Source: Ruegeria sediminis (GTDB lineage Bacteria > Pseudomonadota > Alphaproteobacteria > Rhodobacterales > Rhodobacteraceae). Taken from it: a stretch of 64,000 nt of DNA. The translations under genes were made by a program, and so were the position numbers. Below the pieces are notes generated by a model. The model did no database searches, had not been told where the DNA came from, and worked only from the letters and a program-made list of their open reading frames with translations. Positions 35,986 through 45,084 of this stretch are shown piece by piece (within the stretch, counting starts at the first letter, position 1; each line of letters opens with the position of its first letter). The DNA lies in assembly GCF_005938215.1 (NCBI RefSeq), contig NZ_VCPD01000004.1:310001-374000 (forward strand). The letters are read 5' to 3'.

Positions 35986-36148
35986 GCAACGCCTCTTCAC
36001 CAAACAGGGGCGTTCGCAGACACGATGCGCCCGGCACCTCAATAAAAAAATCACATGCAAGCGGAGTAGCATAGCCACCACCCCTGCGCTAGGTTTCTGA
36101 AATCCAAAGCTATACCGGGATCATCCGATTGGGAAAGGGCCAGGGACT

Positions 36149-37234
36149 GTGAACATTTCCGGATCGGAGCACCTCGGCGGCAAGACCGTCTTCGTGACCG
36201 GGGCAACCGGGTTCATCGGCAGGCGGTTGGTTCCGGCCCTGCTGAACAGCGGCGCTAAGGTCACCGTGCTGCTGCGCAGTCGTCACGGGGCCCGGGCACT
36301 TGAGGCATCGGGCGTGCATGTTGTGACCGGCGCGATGAATGACCGGACAGCCATCGAAACCGCGCTGCATGGTCAAAGCGTGCTGATTCACCTCGCCTAC
36401 GACATGCGGGCGCCGGCGGCCCGAAACCTTGACGCCTTCGAGGCGCTCAAAAGCGCCGCCGAAGCTGCTGGCGTGGGACGGATCGTTCATGTCAGTTCCA
36501 TCGTGGTCTACGACGGCTGGCCACAGGAAAACCTGACGGAACAGAGCGCGACCACGAACCCGGGCGGCACGCCTTACCGGCAAGCCAAGTTGGCGATGGA
36601 ACAGGCTCTCATACAGGGGAAATGCCCGGTTGCGATCCTTCAACCCACGCTGGTTTACGGCCCCGGCAGCATGCTGTGGACCGATCGCTTGACTGACTGG
36701 TTGGCGGGCGGGACCGTGGTGCTGCCCGAGCCGGAGGGGATCTGCAACGGCGTGTTCGTAGATGACCTGGTGCAAGCCTTGCTGCGTGCTTCCGTGATCG
36801 ATGACCTGGGCAGGGAGCGATTCATCATTTCCGGACCGGAACCGTTCGCCTGGTCGGGTCTGATTGGCGGCTATGCCGAAATCATCGGCCGGGGAGCGAT
36901 CCGTCACGTACCGGTCCGACGACTTCGCGACAGCTTGCCGCCGGAGGACACCGGCGAAATACCAGATACGCCGCCCTTGGCTGCCCGGGTCAGCGCCACC
37001 GCGCGGGCATGGATCGGCCGCGAGCGGTTCGAGTCGTTGGTGCGTCGGTTGAAACGCCACCTGCCATCGGACGCCGAGGTCTATCCCGACCGCTACATGC
37101 TGGACCTGTACTCGGCCACCGGGCGCTGTCGGATCGATCACGCCCGAACGCGGCTGGGCTATGCGCCGGCTCACGATCTGAAGGCCGGATTGGCCGCAAC
37201 CCGCGCCTATCTGGAATCCCGCTATGGGAAATAG
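36149..37234 (+). CDS. NAD-dependent epimerase/dehydratase (SDR)
   Basis: A 361-residue extended SDR starting with GTG. VFVTGATGFIGRRLVPALL begins at about 14, SSIVVYDGW near 116 precedes catalytic YRQAK near 144-148, and a long C-terminal substrate domain follows. It resembles sugar-nucleotide epimerases and 3-beta-HSD-like SDRs. It is divergent from the Gfo/Idh/MocA gene (163-base gap) and lies 46 bases upstream of a GT4 gene, so it is probably co-transcribed with that gene. Confidence 0.76.
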   Translation: MNISGSEHLGGKTVFVTGATGFIGRRLVPALLNSGAKVTVLLRSRHGARALEASGVHVVTGAMNDRTAIETALHGQSVLIHLAYDMRAPAARNLDAFEALKSAAEAAGVGRIVHVSSIVVYDGWPQENLTEQSATTNPGGTPYRQAKLAMEQALIQGKCPVAILQPTLVYGPGSMLWTDRLTDWLAGGTVVLPEPEGICNGVFVDDLVQALLRASVIDDLGRERFIISGPEPFAWSGLIGGYAEIIGRGAIRHVPVRRLRDSLPPEDTGEIPDTPPLAARVSATARAWIGRERFESLVRRLKRHLPSDAEVYPDRYMLDLYSATGRCRIDHARTRLGYAPAHDLKAGLAATRAYLESRYGK

Positions 37235-37280
37235 CGGTTTCATGGCTATCGTGGAGACAGAATTTCAGGGATTGAGGTAG

Positions 37281-38459
37281 TTGACCCATATCGCCATTGA
37301 CGCCAGCCCTTGGGAAAACGAGCGCGGTTTTGGCCGCTTCACCCGCAATCTCGTCGCTGCCCTGGCCGCCCGCGACGCGGGATTTCGCTATTCGCTTCTC
37401 TTCGACCAGGCGCCGACGCGACCCGTGCCCGATGGAGTCGACACAATCATCGCCGGGTCTGGGACGTCGATGTCCGAGGCCTCGTCCGGAACGAAATCCC
37501 GCGGCGGCGCCGATCTTTTCACGATGGCAAAAGCTGCCCGCCGCATCGATTGCGACCTGTTCTTCTACCCTGCCGTCTATTCCTATTTCCCGTTGCTGGC
37601 CCGCCGCCCCGCAGTCGTCTGTTTTCACGACACGATCCCCGAGCGGTTTCCGGACCTCATCTTTCCCACAAGGCGGAACTTGCTGCTGTGGCAGGCGAAA
37701 TGCAGACTGGCCAAGATGCAGGCGACACGCGTGATGACAATTTCCGAAGCGTCGGCAGAGGATCTCACGCGCATCCTGCATGTTCCTCGCGACAGGATCG
37801 ACATCATCACCGAAGGCTCCGAAGCGGTCTTTCGCCCAATTGCCGACCCGGCGCTGCTCGCCCGAACCAGGCAAGCCTACGGCATCCCGCCCGAAGCGCC
37901 GTTGCTGGTCTATCTGGGCGGGTTCAACCGGCACAAGAATGTGCTGAAGCTGATCGAGGCCATGCCGCAGATCCTGGCGCAGGTGCCGCAGGTTCGGCTT
38001 GCCATCGTCGGGCGCTCGACCGGCGCCCGGTTCTGGGACAATGTCGAAGACCTCAAGGCCAGCGCCGCAGCGGACGCGGCCCGGTCCAACAGCATCGTGT
38101 TTACCGGCGAGATTGAGGATCCGGCCCTGGCCGCCTTGCTGTGCGCAGCCGACGCGCTGGTGTTTCCCTCGCTTTGGGAAGGCTTCGGGCTTCCTGCGCT
38201 CGAGGCAATGTCCTGCGGCACGCCCGTTCTGTCCTCCGACCGCGGCAGCCTGCCCGAGGTGGTGGGCGACGGCGGTCTCTATTTCGACCCGCTGTCGAGC
38301 GAGGCTTTGGCGACGCAGGTCATCCGCCTGCTGACCGAACCCGGACTCAAAGAAGATCTGTCAAAAAAGGCCCTGGCGCGTGCCGCAACCTTCGGCTGGG
38401 ACAAGGGCGCGGAACTTGCCGAAGGATCGTTCCGCCGCGCCCTCGGTACGGGACGTTAA
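37281..38459 (+). CDS. Family 4 glycosyltransferase
   Basis: A 392-residue GT-B enzyme. IAIDASPWENERGFGRFTR opens the acceptor domain, LLVYLGGFNRHKNVLKLIEA near 212 starts the donor domain, and EGFGLPALE near 299 is the E-x7-E motif. It is mannosyltransferase-like in style, but the sugar is unknown. The start is taken as TTG at 37281: GAGG lies five to nine bases upstream and no ATG or GTG occurs in frame before the first strand. It is followed by a 220-base gap. Confidence 0.82.
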   Translation: MTHIAIDASPWENERGFGRFTRNLVAALAARDAGFRYSLLFDQAPTRPVPDGVDTIIAGSGTSMSEASSGTKSRGGADLFTMAKAARRIDCDLFFYPAVYSYFPLLARRPAVVCFHDTIPERFPDLIFPTRRNLLLWQAKCRLAKMQATRVMTISEASAEDLTRILHVPRDRIDIITEGSEAVFRPIADPALLARTRQAYGIPPEAPLLVYLGGFNRHKNVLKLIEAMPQILAQVPQVRLAIVGRSTGARFWDNVEDLKASAAADAARSNSIVFTGEIEDPALAALLCAADALVFPSLWEGFGLPALEAMSCGTPVLSSDRGSLPEVVGDGGLYFDPLSSEALATQVIRLLTEPGLKEDLSKKALARAATFGWDKGAELAEGSFRRALGTGR

Positions 38460-38679
38460 TTTTTCACTACTTGCGACGAATCTTCCGAAAACTGGAACAG
38501 TCATCGACCTGCGGTCGCATTGAGTCTAACTCGGAAACACTGGGTTGCGCTCCGATACGCGGTCGACAATCTAGTTGGAATCACGCCCGTTCCGACATAT
38601 CCGTAAAACAGGACCGAAAAATTGCCTCTGTTGTGCCGAAATTTGATTTCAAAAAGACTTCTCGACTTCAGGACGCCCA

Positions 38680-40050
38680 ATGAACATTGAAGCCTCACAC
38701 CATCAGTCCCTGAGACAGCTCATCGCCACGCGAAAGGCGCGCGTCGCCGTAGTCGGGCTGGGCTATGTCGGGCTGCCCCTGGCGCTGACGGCTCATGACG
38801 AGGGGTTCGACACGACCGGGATCGATCTCGACCCCGAGAGGGTCAACAAGGTCAATCAGGGCGACCAGGTCATTTCCTATCTCGCGCCCGGGCGCATCGC
38901 GCGGGCGGTGGACAGCGGGCGGTTCCGCGCGACGCAGGACAGCGCCGCCTTGGCAGAGGCCGATATCGTGCTGATCTGTGTGCCGACGCCGCTCACCGAG
39001 GCGCAAGAGCCGGACATGCGCTATGTCACGGCCGCCGCCGAGACCATCGCCCGGCATTTGCGCCCCGGCCAGCTTGTGGTTCTGGAAAGCAGCGTCTGGC
39101 CCGGCGCGACCAGCACGCTCGTCCGCCCGATACTCGAAACGGGCGCCCTGCGTGCCGGGGCTGACTTCTTCCTCGGTTTTTCTCCCGAACGCGAAGATCC
39201 GGGAAACGACAAATTCGACACGCACACCATTCCGAAGGTGGTAGGCGCCGACGATCCGCTGTCGTTGCAACTGGTCGAGGACTTCTACCGCGCCATCGTC
39301 ACACAAGCGGTGCCGGTCAGTTCAGCCGCCACCGCCGAGGCGGTGAAGCTGGTCGAGAACAGCTTTCGTACCGTAAACATCGCTCTGGTCAACGAGTTGA
39401 AAACGGCGCTGGAGGCGATGGACGTGGATGTCTGGGAAGTGATCCAAGCCGCATCGACAAAGCCCTTCGGTTTCATGCCGTTCTACCCCGGCCCGGGAAT
39501 CGGCGGCGCCTGCATCCCCGTGTCACCGGCCTACCTGTCCTGGCGCGCAATCGAAGCGGGGTCGGCCACCCCGATCATCGACTTGGCGCGGACAAGCAAC
39601 GATGCCGTACCTGCGGCGCTTGCCGCGCGCATCGCCACCGAACTGATTGCGCGAAACGGTTCCTCGGCGCCGGCGGAAAGTCAGCCGCTGGCCGGGTACA
39701 AGATTCTCTTGATGGGCATCGCCTACAAGCGCGATGTCGAGGATACCCGCCGAAGCCCGGCGCTGGTGCTGCTGGGCGAACTGGAAAGACTGGGCGCCGA
39801 GGTGGACTATCACGACCCCTATTTCCCCCGCCTGCCCGAAGGCGGCGAATTCCCCACGCTCGCTGGTCGGCAATCTGTGGCGCTTACCGCGGAAAGCCTC
39901 GGACGCTACGAGGCGGTCGCCATCATCACCGATCACAGCGCACCGGACTACGACCTGATCGCCCGCGAGGCAGCGCTGATCTTCGACACGCGCAACGTCT
40001 TCGAAAAAGCCGGAATCAAGGTGACGGGCGGTCGGCTGGTGAAGGTCTGA
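38680..40050 (+). CDS. Nucleotide-sugar 6-dehydrogenase (WbpA/TviB type)
   Basis: A 456-residue UDP-sugar dehydrogenase that would oxidise C6 of a UDP-HexNAc to the uronic acid with two NAD+. VAVVGLGYVGLPLALTA is at 22-38, FSPEREDPG near 167-175, KLVENSFRTVNIALVNEL near 223-240 and GIAYKRDVEDTR near 350. The catalytic Cys is Cys278 in GGACIPVSP; the usual WbpA-type block is GGHCIPVDP, so His and Asp are replaced. It ends the glycan locus. Likely product: UDP-GlcNAcA or ManNAcA, or another acidic sugar. Confidence 0.87.
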   Translation: MNIEASHHQSLRQLIATRKARVAVVGLGYVGLPLALTAHDEGFDTTGIDLDPERVNKVNQGDQVISYLAPGRIARAVDSGRFRATQDSAALAEADIVLICVPTPLTEAQEPDMRYVTAAAETIARHLRPGQLVVLESSVWPGATSTLVRPILETGALRAGADFFLGFSPEREDPGNDKFDTHTIPKVVGADDPLSLQLVEDFYRAIVTQAVPVSSAATAEAVKLVENSFRTVNIALVNELKTALEAMDVDVWEVIQAASTKPFGFMPFYPGPGIGGACIPVSPAYLSWRAIEAGSATPIIDLARTSNDAVPAALAARIATELIARNGSSAPAESQPLAGYKILLMGIAYKRDVEDTRRSPALVLLGELERLGAEVDYHDPYFPRLPEGGEFPTLAGRQSVALTAESLGRYEAVAIITDHSAPDYDLIAREAALIFDTRNVFEKAGIKVTGGRLVKV

Positions 40051-40203
40051 GGGCTCGGCCGGCGCGACCTGATGGAAGCGGCTGGATCCACAGCCATTTC
40101 GTCCCTGATACGACTAGGATACCACCGTCCATCCCTTGCGCGGCGGACCCGCCCGGCATTTCCCCGACCGGAGTTGAGTTTGCCTGCCAAACCCCCTATC
40201 TCG

Positions 40204-40218
40204 GTGCCGGTACGGCAC
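40204..40218. repeat. Short hairpin abutting the RNase D Shine-Dalgarno
   Basis: GTGCCG, GTA, CGGCAC form a perfect 6-base stem with a 3-base loop directly before AAAGGA (40219-40224), the Shine-Dalgarno of the GTG start at 40232. It may modulate initiation or be an operator; it may also be chance in G+C-rich DNA. Confidence 0.4.
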
Positions 40219-40231
40219 AAAGGATATTTTC

Positions 40232-40846
40232 GTGGCAAATCACCTGTACAAGAACGACCTGCCCGACGGGTTGGACCTGGGCCCGGTCGTGGCCATCGAC
40301 TGCGAAACCATGGGGCTGAACCCGCATCGCGACCGGTTGTGCGTGGTCCAGATGTCCGGCGGCGATGGTGACAGTCACATCGTTCAAATCGAAAAGGGTC
40401 AGACCCGCGCGCCGAACCTGTGCGCCATGCTTGAAAACCCGGAAGTGCTGAAACTGTTCCATTTCGGCCGTTTCGATATCGCGGCGCTTTATCATGCCTT
40501 CGGCGCCCTGGCCTCGCCTGTCTACTGCACCAAGATCGCAAGTCGCCTGGTGCGCACCTATACCGACCGCCACGGGTTGAAGAACCTGTGTCAGGAGCTG
40601 ATCGGGATCGACATCTCGAAACAGCAGCAGATGAGCGACTGGGGGTCCGAAACGCTGACCGAAGCGCAACTGGACTATGCCGCGTCGGACGTGCTGTATC
40701 TTCACCGACTGCGCGAGGAACTGGAAATGCGGCTGGCCCGCGAAGGGCGGACGGACATGGCGCAGGCCTGCTTCGACTTCCTGCCCATGCGCGCCCGGCT
40801 TGACCTCGACGGCTGGCCCGAAACGGACATCTTTGCACACTCATGA
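40232..40846 (+). CDS. rnd: Ribonuclease D-type 3'-5' exonuclease
   Basis: A 204-residue DEDDy exonuclease. AIDCETMGL at 21-29 provides the first Asp/Glu pair, FHFGRFDIAAL the next acidic residue and DYAASDVLYL near 149-158 the Tyr/Asp motif. It lacks the C-terminal HRDC domains of E. coli RNase D, as is usual for the short alphaproteobacterial form. It processes RNA 3' ends. The start is GTG with AAAGGA upstream. It overlaps kdsD by ATGA, heading the Kdo/LPS transport operon, a common arrangement in this order. Confidence 0.88.
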   Translation: MANHLYKNDLPDGLDLGPVVAIDCETMGLNPHRDRLCVVQMSGGDGDSHIVQIEKGQTRAPNLCAMLENPEVLKLFHFGRFDIAALYHAFGALASPVYCTKIASRLVRTYTDRHGLKNLCQELIGIDISKQQQMSDWGSETLTEAQLDYAASDVLYLHRLREELEMRLAREGRTDMAQACFDFLPMRARLDLDGWPETDIFAHS

Positions 40847-41811
40847 CCGACACCGAATCTTTCCTCAGAACCGCGCGACAGGTCGTCACCGACGAGGCCA
40901 AGGCGCTGGAAGTCCTCGCCGGCAGCCTTGACGAGCATTTTGCCGAGGCCGTCCGGCTGATCCTCGACGCCAAGGGCCGCATCATCGTGAGCGGTATCGG
41001 AAAATCCGGCCATATCGGCCACAAGATCGCGGCGACGCTGGCCAGCACCGGCACGCCCGCCTATTTCGTGCATCCGGCCGAAGCGAGCCATGGCGATCTC
41101 GGGATGCTGTCCGAAGGCGATGTGGTACTGGCCATCTCAAACTCAGGCGAAGCGCCGGAACTGGCGAATCTGCTGGCCTTCACCCGCCGCTTCGGAATTC
41201 CGCTGATCGGCCTGTCCAGCAAGCCGGAAAGCACGCTGATGAAACAGGCCGACGTGCATCTGCTGATCCCGTCTCTGGGCGAGGCATGCGGCTTTGGCAT
41301 GGTGCCGTCGATCTCGACCACCCTGACGCTGGCGATGGGCGATGCGCTGGCGATCGCGCTGATGAAATACCGCGACTTCCGGCCCGAGAATTTCCGCGAT
41401 TTCCATCCCGGCGGCAAGCTGGGCGCTCGGCTGAGCAAGGTCGGCGATCTGATGCATTCGGGAGCGGCGCTGCCGCTGGTTGCAATGGATACGCCGATGA
41501 GCGACGCCCTGATCGAAATCAGCCAAAAGGGCTTTGGCGTGGCAGGCGTTGCCGATGCGGATGGCAACCTGGTGGGCATCATCACCGACGGCGACTTGCG
41601 GCGCCACATGGACGGGCTGCTGGACAACACCGCGGCACAGGTGATGACCCGGAACCCGACCACGATCGCGCCCGACGCCATGGCCGAGGAAGCGGTGGCG
41701 ATCATGAACCGGCGCAAGATCACCTCGCTTTTTGTGGTGGACGCGCAGGGCCCATCACGTGCGCAGGGACTCTTGCACATCCACGACTGCCTGCGCGTCG
41801 GCCTGGGTTGA
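40843..41811 (+). CDS. kdsD: Arabinose-5-phosphate isomerase
   Basis: A 322-residue enzyme that converts ribulose-5-phosphate to arabinose-5-phosphate, the first step of Kdo synthesis for LPS. The SIS domain covers about 35-170, with VSGIGKSGHIGHKIAATLAS and the AISNSGEAPEL phosphosugar loop. Two CBS repeats follow, MSDALIEISQKGFGVAGV and VMTRNPTTIAPDAM. The length fits KdsD. It overlaps rnd upstream and is 12 bases from lptC, consistent with the conserved kdsD-lptC-lptA-lptB order. Confidence 0.93.
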   Translation: MTDTESFLRTARQVVTDEAKALEVLAGSLDEHFAEAVRLILDAKGRIIVSGIGKSGHIGHKIAATLASTGTPAYFVHPAEASHGDLGMLSEGDVVLAISNSGEAPELANLLAFTRRFGIPLIGLSSKPESTLMKQADVHLLIPSLGEACGFGMVPSISTTLTLAMGDALAIALMKYRDFRPENFRDFHPGGKLGARLSKVGDLMHSGAALPLVAMDTPMSDALIEISQKGFGVAGVADADGNLVGIITDGDLRRHMDGLLDNTAAQVMTRNPTTIAPDAMAEEAVAIMNRRKITSLFVVDAQGPSRAQGLLHIHDCLRVGLG

Positions 41812-41823
41812 GAGGGGGTTGGC

Positions 41824-42423
41824 GTGGACAGCTATTCCCGCATGGTGCAGTTCCTCAAGGTGCTGTTGCCGCTGGCGGCCATCGCCTTGCTGTCCACGGT
41901 GTTCCTGCTGTCGCGCAAGATCGACACCGACGTTTCAGGTCCGTTTTCACCCGGAGACATGGACGAGCGCCTGAGCGGACAACTCGTCACCCGCCCCGTC
42001 TATTCCGGCACCACCCGGAAGGGTGAGGAAATTCAGGTCTCGGCCACTCTGGCGCGTCCCGGCGGTGCGCAAAGCCCGTCGCAGGCCGCCGACCTCAGGG
42101 GACGGATCCGGTTCCTGAACGGCCGCGAAATGACGTTGGATTCGGACCAGGGGTCGCTCCGCCCGGACCGGGGAACCGTGACCTTCACCGGCAACGTGGT
42201 CATCACCACCGCGGACGGGATCCGCGTGACGACGGATACCCTGAACACGGCGCTGGACGAAATAAGCGGAGATGCGCCGGGAACCGTCACCGGCACCGGT
42301 CCGATCGGCGATTTTACCGCCGGCCGGATGCAATTCGGCACCGAAACCGAGGATGGTCCGGTGCATATTCTTTTTACAGATGGCGTGAAGCTGATATATG
42401 ACCCTCAGAAGCCGGAAAGATAA
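41824..42423 (+). CDS. lptC: LPS export periplasmic anchor LptC
   Basis: A 199-residue bitopic protein. A single N-terminal helix (FLKVLLPLAAIALLSTVFLL, about 10-29) anchors a periplasmic beta-jellyroll domain with repeated GxxxF/VTGNV-type strands. It hands LPS from the LptBFG transporter to LptA. The GTG start follows the kdsD stop after 12 bases and GAGAGGGG serves as Shine-Dalgarno. Identity rests on length, topology and gene order more than on strong motifs, which this family lacks. Confidence 0.85.
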   Translation: MDSYSRMVQFLKVLLPLAAIALLSTVFLLSRKIDTDVSGPFSPGDMDERLSGQLVTRPVYSGTTRKGEEIQVSATLARPGGAQSPSQAADLRGRIRFLNGREMTLDSDQGSLRPDRGTVTFTGNVVITTADGIRVTTDTLNTALDEISGDAPGTVTGTGPIGDFTAGRMQFGTETEDGPVHILFTDGVKLIYDPQKPER

Positions 42424-42426
42424 CCT

Positions 42427-42918
42427 GTGATCGATTTTCGTGTAGTCACGTTTTGCATTGCCTTGGCGTTCGGGACTCCTGCCGCTTTGGCGCAGGAGAC
42501 CAACCTGACCTTTGGCGAAGGCGCGTCCGATCCCTCTCTGCCGGTCGAAGTGACCTCCGAGACGCTGGACGTGAATCAGGCGGACGGGTCCGCCGAGTTC
42601 AAGGGCAACGTCATCGTGGTTCAGGGCGAGATGCGGCTTTCGGCGCGGCGCGTGCTTGTCATCTACAACGAGGAAAAGTCGGCCATCGAGCGCATGGAGG
42701 CCACCGGCGATGTCGTGCTGGCCAGCGGGCCGGATGCCGCCGAAGCCGATCGCGCGGATTACACCATCGACAGCGGGGTCATCGTGCTGACCGGCAACGC
42801 CCTGCTGATGCAGGGACCGAATACGCTTGCCTCGGACAAGGTGACCGTAAACCTCGAGACGGGTACGGCGCAGATGGTCGGCCGTGTGAAAACGATCCTG
42901 CAGACGGGTGGCAACTGA
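42427..42918 (+). CDS. lptA: LPS transport periplasmic bridge LptA
   Basis: A 163-residue periplasmic OstA/LptA-domain protein. A signal peptide ends at about residue 22 (PAALAQE). VTSETLDVNQADGSAEFKGN and IERMEATGDV are typical OstA repeats that polymerise into the LPS bridge between membranes. The GTG start lies three bases after lptC. The stop overlaps the lptB start (TGATG). Confidence 0.92.
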   Translation: MIDFRVVTFCIALAFGTPAALAQETNLTFGEGASDPSLPVEVTSETLDVNQADGSAEFKGNVIVVQGEMRLSARRVLVIYNEEKSAIERMEATGDVVLASGPDAAEADRADYTIDSGVIVLTGNALLMQGPNTLASDKVTVNLETGTAQMVGRVKTILQTGGN

Positions 42919-43676
42919 TGCGCCGCCCGAATTTGACTGTCACCGAAGGATCCTCGGGTCTGAAGATCGAGAAACTGCGCAAGTCCTACCGCAAGAAGAC
43001 CGTGATCCGGGACGTGTCGATGTCGCTCGACCGTTCCGAGGTCGTGGCTCTGCTTGGGCCGAACGGCTCGGGCAAAACGACCACCTTCTACGCGGTGGCC
43101 GGGCTGGTCTTTCCCGAAGCCGGAACCGTCACCATCGACGGCCAGAACGCCACCACCCTTCCGATGTACCGCCGCGCCCGCATGGGAATCGGCTATCTGC
43201 CGCAGGAAATGTCGATCTTTCGCGGCCTCAGCGTCGAGGACAACATCGCCGCTGTTCTCGACATCACCGTGAAGCACGCGCACAAGCGCAAGGAGCGGCT
43301 GGAAGAGCTGCTGTCGGATTTCTCCATCGAGCATCTGCGGCGCGCTCCGGCGCTGGCGCTGTCCGGCGGCGAACGGCGACGGGTCGAAATCGCGCGGTGC
43401 CTTGCCGCCGACCCGAAATATCTGTTGCTGGACGAGCCGTTCGCCGGCGTCGATCCGATCAGCGTCGGCGACATCCGGCATCTGGTCGCGGATCTTAAGA
43501 AGCGCGGCATCGGTGTCCTGATCACCGATCACAACGTCCGCGAAACGCTCGAGATCGTGGACCGCGCCTATATCCTGCATGACGGCCAGGTCCTGATGTC
43601 CGGCACGCCCGGCGAGGTGGTCGAGAATGAAAATGTCCGCCGCGTCTACCTGGGTGAAAACTTCCGGATTTCCTGA
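42918..43676 (+). CDS. lptB: LPS export ABC transporter ATPase LptB
   Basis: A 252-residue ABC ATPase. Walker A is GPNGSGKTT near 45-53, the Q-loop is YLPQEMSIFRGL, the signature LSGGERRRVEI is near 148-158, and Walker B LLLDEPFAGVDP is followed by the H-loop ITDHNVRET. These match LptB, which powers LPS extraction with LptF/LptG (not in the window). I chose the ATG at 42918; the same frame runs upstream through lptA without meaning. A 251-base gap follows before hpf. Confidence 0.94.
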   Translation: MRRPNLTVTEGSSGLKIEKLRKSYRKKTVIRDVSMSLDRSEVVALLGPNGSGKTTTFYAVAGLVFPEAGTVTIDGQNATTLPMYRRARMGIGYLPQEMSIFRGLSVEDNIAAVLDITVKHAHKRKERLEELLSDFSIEHLRRAPALALSGGERRRVEIARCLAADPKYLLLDEPFAGVDPISVGDIRHLVADLKKRGIGVLITDHNVRETLEIVDRAYILHDGQVLMSGTPGEVVENENVRRVYLGENFRIS

Positions 43677-43735
43677 TTTTCATCGTCTCTTCGCCCGATG
43701 TTCGGCGAAAACTCGTGAATACGCATCTGTTTTGA

Positions 43736-43764
43736 TTGACTCCGCCTGCGTCTCTTGCCTCAAT
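43736..43764 (+). promoter_or_regulatory. Possible promoter for hpf-ptsN
   Basis: TTGACT (43736-43741) and CTCAAT (43759-43764) are separated by 17 bases. The -35 is strong and the -10 moderate. It lies about 165 bases before the hpf start in a gap with no other gene. Confidence 0.35.
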
Positions 43765-43927
43765 TGCATCATGGCATTTCTTCGGCTCCAGTCTGGATCT
43801 CGATGCCCCTTCGAAGAAGGGTTCAAAGACGGACAACCGGGTGATATGTCGTTCCCCACCACCCGATAACAACAGGCATGCCGCGCCTCGCGGCGTCAAA
43901 ACGGGTGCGAATTGTGAAGGAGATCAC

Positions 43928-44491
43928 ATGCGTTACCAAATCAGCGGAAAACAGATCGACATCGGCACTGCTCTGCAAACCCACGTGCAGACCGAGCTGG
44001 GCGAGGTCGTGGGCAAATACGCCCAGAGGCCGACCGACGCCAACGTCGTCTTTTCCCGTTCGGCGCATGAATACGTGTGCGAAGCTACCGTGCACCTGTC
44101 CACCGGGCTGACCGCCCAGGCCAAGGCGCATGCCAACGAGATCTACGCGGCCTTCGAAGCCTGCTGCGAAAAGATGGACAAGCAACTGCGCCGCTACAAG
44201 CGCCGTCTCAAGGACCATCACCGCGAGCGGGCTGAACCGGTTGAACTCTTCGGAGCAGCGTCCTATATCCTCGCGTCGGACGAATCGAGCGCGGCTGACG
44301 AGCCGGACTCGTTACAACCGATCATCGTCGCCGAGATGGAAACCAGAATTCCGTCGCTGAGCGTGGGTGAAGCGGTGATGCAAATGGAGCTTGCCGGCGC
44401 CCCGGTGCTGGTGTTCCGCAACGAAACCAAGAATGGATTGAATGTCGTGTACCGCAGAGATGACGGAAACATCGGCTGGATCGATCCATAA
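43928..44491 (+). CDS. hpf: Long-form ribosome hibernation promoting factor
   Basis: A 187-residue protein. The N-terminal S30AE domain (about 1-100) begins MRYQISGKQIDIGTALQ and contains the basic LRRYKRRLKDHHRE helix that docks at the 30S subunit. The C-terminal domain (about 130-187) with the NVVYRRDDGNIGWIDP ending drives 100S dimer formation in long HPF. The ATG has a strong AAGGAG seven bases upstream. It sits between lptB and ptsN as in many proteobacteria, but rpoN, often between lptB and hpf, is absent. Confidence 0.92.
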   Translation: MRYQISGKQIDIGTALQTHVQTELGEVVGKYAQRPTDANVVFSRSAHEYVCEATVHLSTGLTAQAKAHANEIYAAFEACCEKMDKQLRRYKRRLKDHHRERAEPVELFGAASYILASDESSAADEPDSLQPIIVAEMETRIPSLSVGEAVMQMELAGAPVLVFRNETKNGLNVVYRRDDGNIGWIDP

Positions 44492-44550
44492 ACAGGCAAG
44501 ACAAACGAAATGTGCCTCCGCAAGGCGGGGGCACAATCAGGAGCGGTATC

Positions 44551-45015
44551 ATGGAGCTTTCGAGCATCCTCAAGCCCGAGGCTGTGCGCGTTTTGGCATC
44601 GGCCTCGAGCAAGAAGCGACTATTCCAGGAAATCGGTGATGTGGCCGCCAGTGTTCTGCATCTGGACCCGCAGAACATCGTCGAAGCCCTGCTGGAGCGC
44701 GAAAGCCTCGGCCCGACCGGTGTCGGCCACGGCGTCGCCCTGCCGCATACCCGCCTGCCCGAACTCGAGTCGGTGGAGGGTGTTTTCGTCCTGCTGGAAA
44801 AACCGCTCGATTTCGGCGCCGTCGACCGGCAGCCGGTCGATCTGGCCTTTGCCCTGTTCGCGCCCGAAGAGGCCGGCGTCGAACACCTCAAGGCGCTGGC
44901 GTTGGTATCCCGCACCCTGCGCGACACCACCGTTTGCAACAAGCTGCGCGCCAATCCCGATCCGGTCAAACTCTACGCCATACTGACGGAACCGCATTCG
45001 GTGCAGGCGGCCTGA
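44551..45015 (+). CDS. ptsN: Nitrogen PTS regulatory protein EIIA-Ntr
   Basis: A 154-residue PTS EIIA type 2 domain. The active-site block GVGHGVALPHTRLPEL near 62-77 holds the phospho-His (ALPHTR). LEKPLDFGAVDRQPVDLAFAL matches the family. It regulates potassium and nitrogen/carbon physiology by phosphorylation state and does not transport sugar. The ATG at 44551 with CAGGAG upstream is preferred over an in-frame start at 44512. Transcription ends at the terminator 45035-45065. Confidence 0.92.
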   Translation: MELSSILKPEAVRVLASASSKKRLFQEIGDVAASVLHLDPQNIVEALLERESLGPTGVGHGVALPHTRLPELESVEGVFVLLEKPLDFGAVDRQPVDLAFALFAPEEAGVEHLKALALVSRTLRDTTVCNKLRANPDPVKLYAILTEPHSVQAA

Positions 45016-45034
45016 ATTTTCAGGACCGGGAACG

Positions 45035-45065
45035 AAAAAGGGCCCCTCGCGGGGCCCGTTTTTTT
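45035..45065. terminator. Strong bidirectional intrinsic terminator
   Basis: GGGCCCC (45040-45046), loop TCGC, GGGGCCC (45051-45057) is followed by G and seven T; five A precede the stem, so it also works for the convergent CAP-protein gene ending at 45085. Confidence 0.92.
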
Positions 45066-45084
45066 GGGGGTTTGAAGGCTTTCC

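Noticed and set aside
35986-36081. N-terminal extension of the Gfo/Idh/MocA frame
   Set aside because: The added 32 residues are Arg/Leu/Cys-rich without conservation, while the ATG at 35985 has a Shine-Dalgarno and is followed at once by the Rossmann motif.
43690-43709. Hairpin TTCGCC-N8-GGCGAA after lptB
   Set aside because: The stem is short and no T-run follows, so it is not a convincing terminator.
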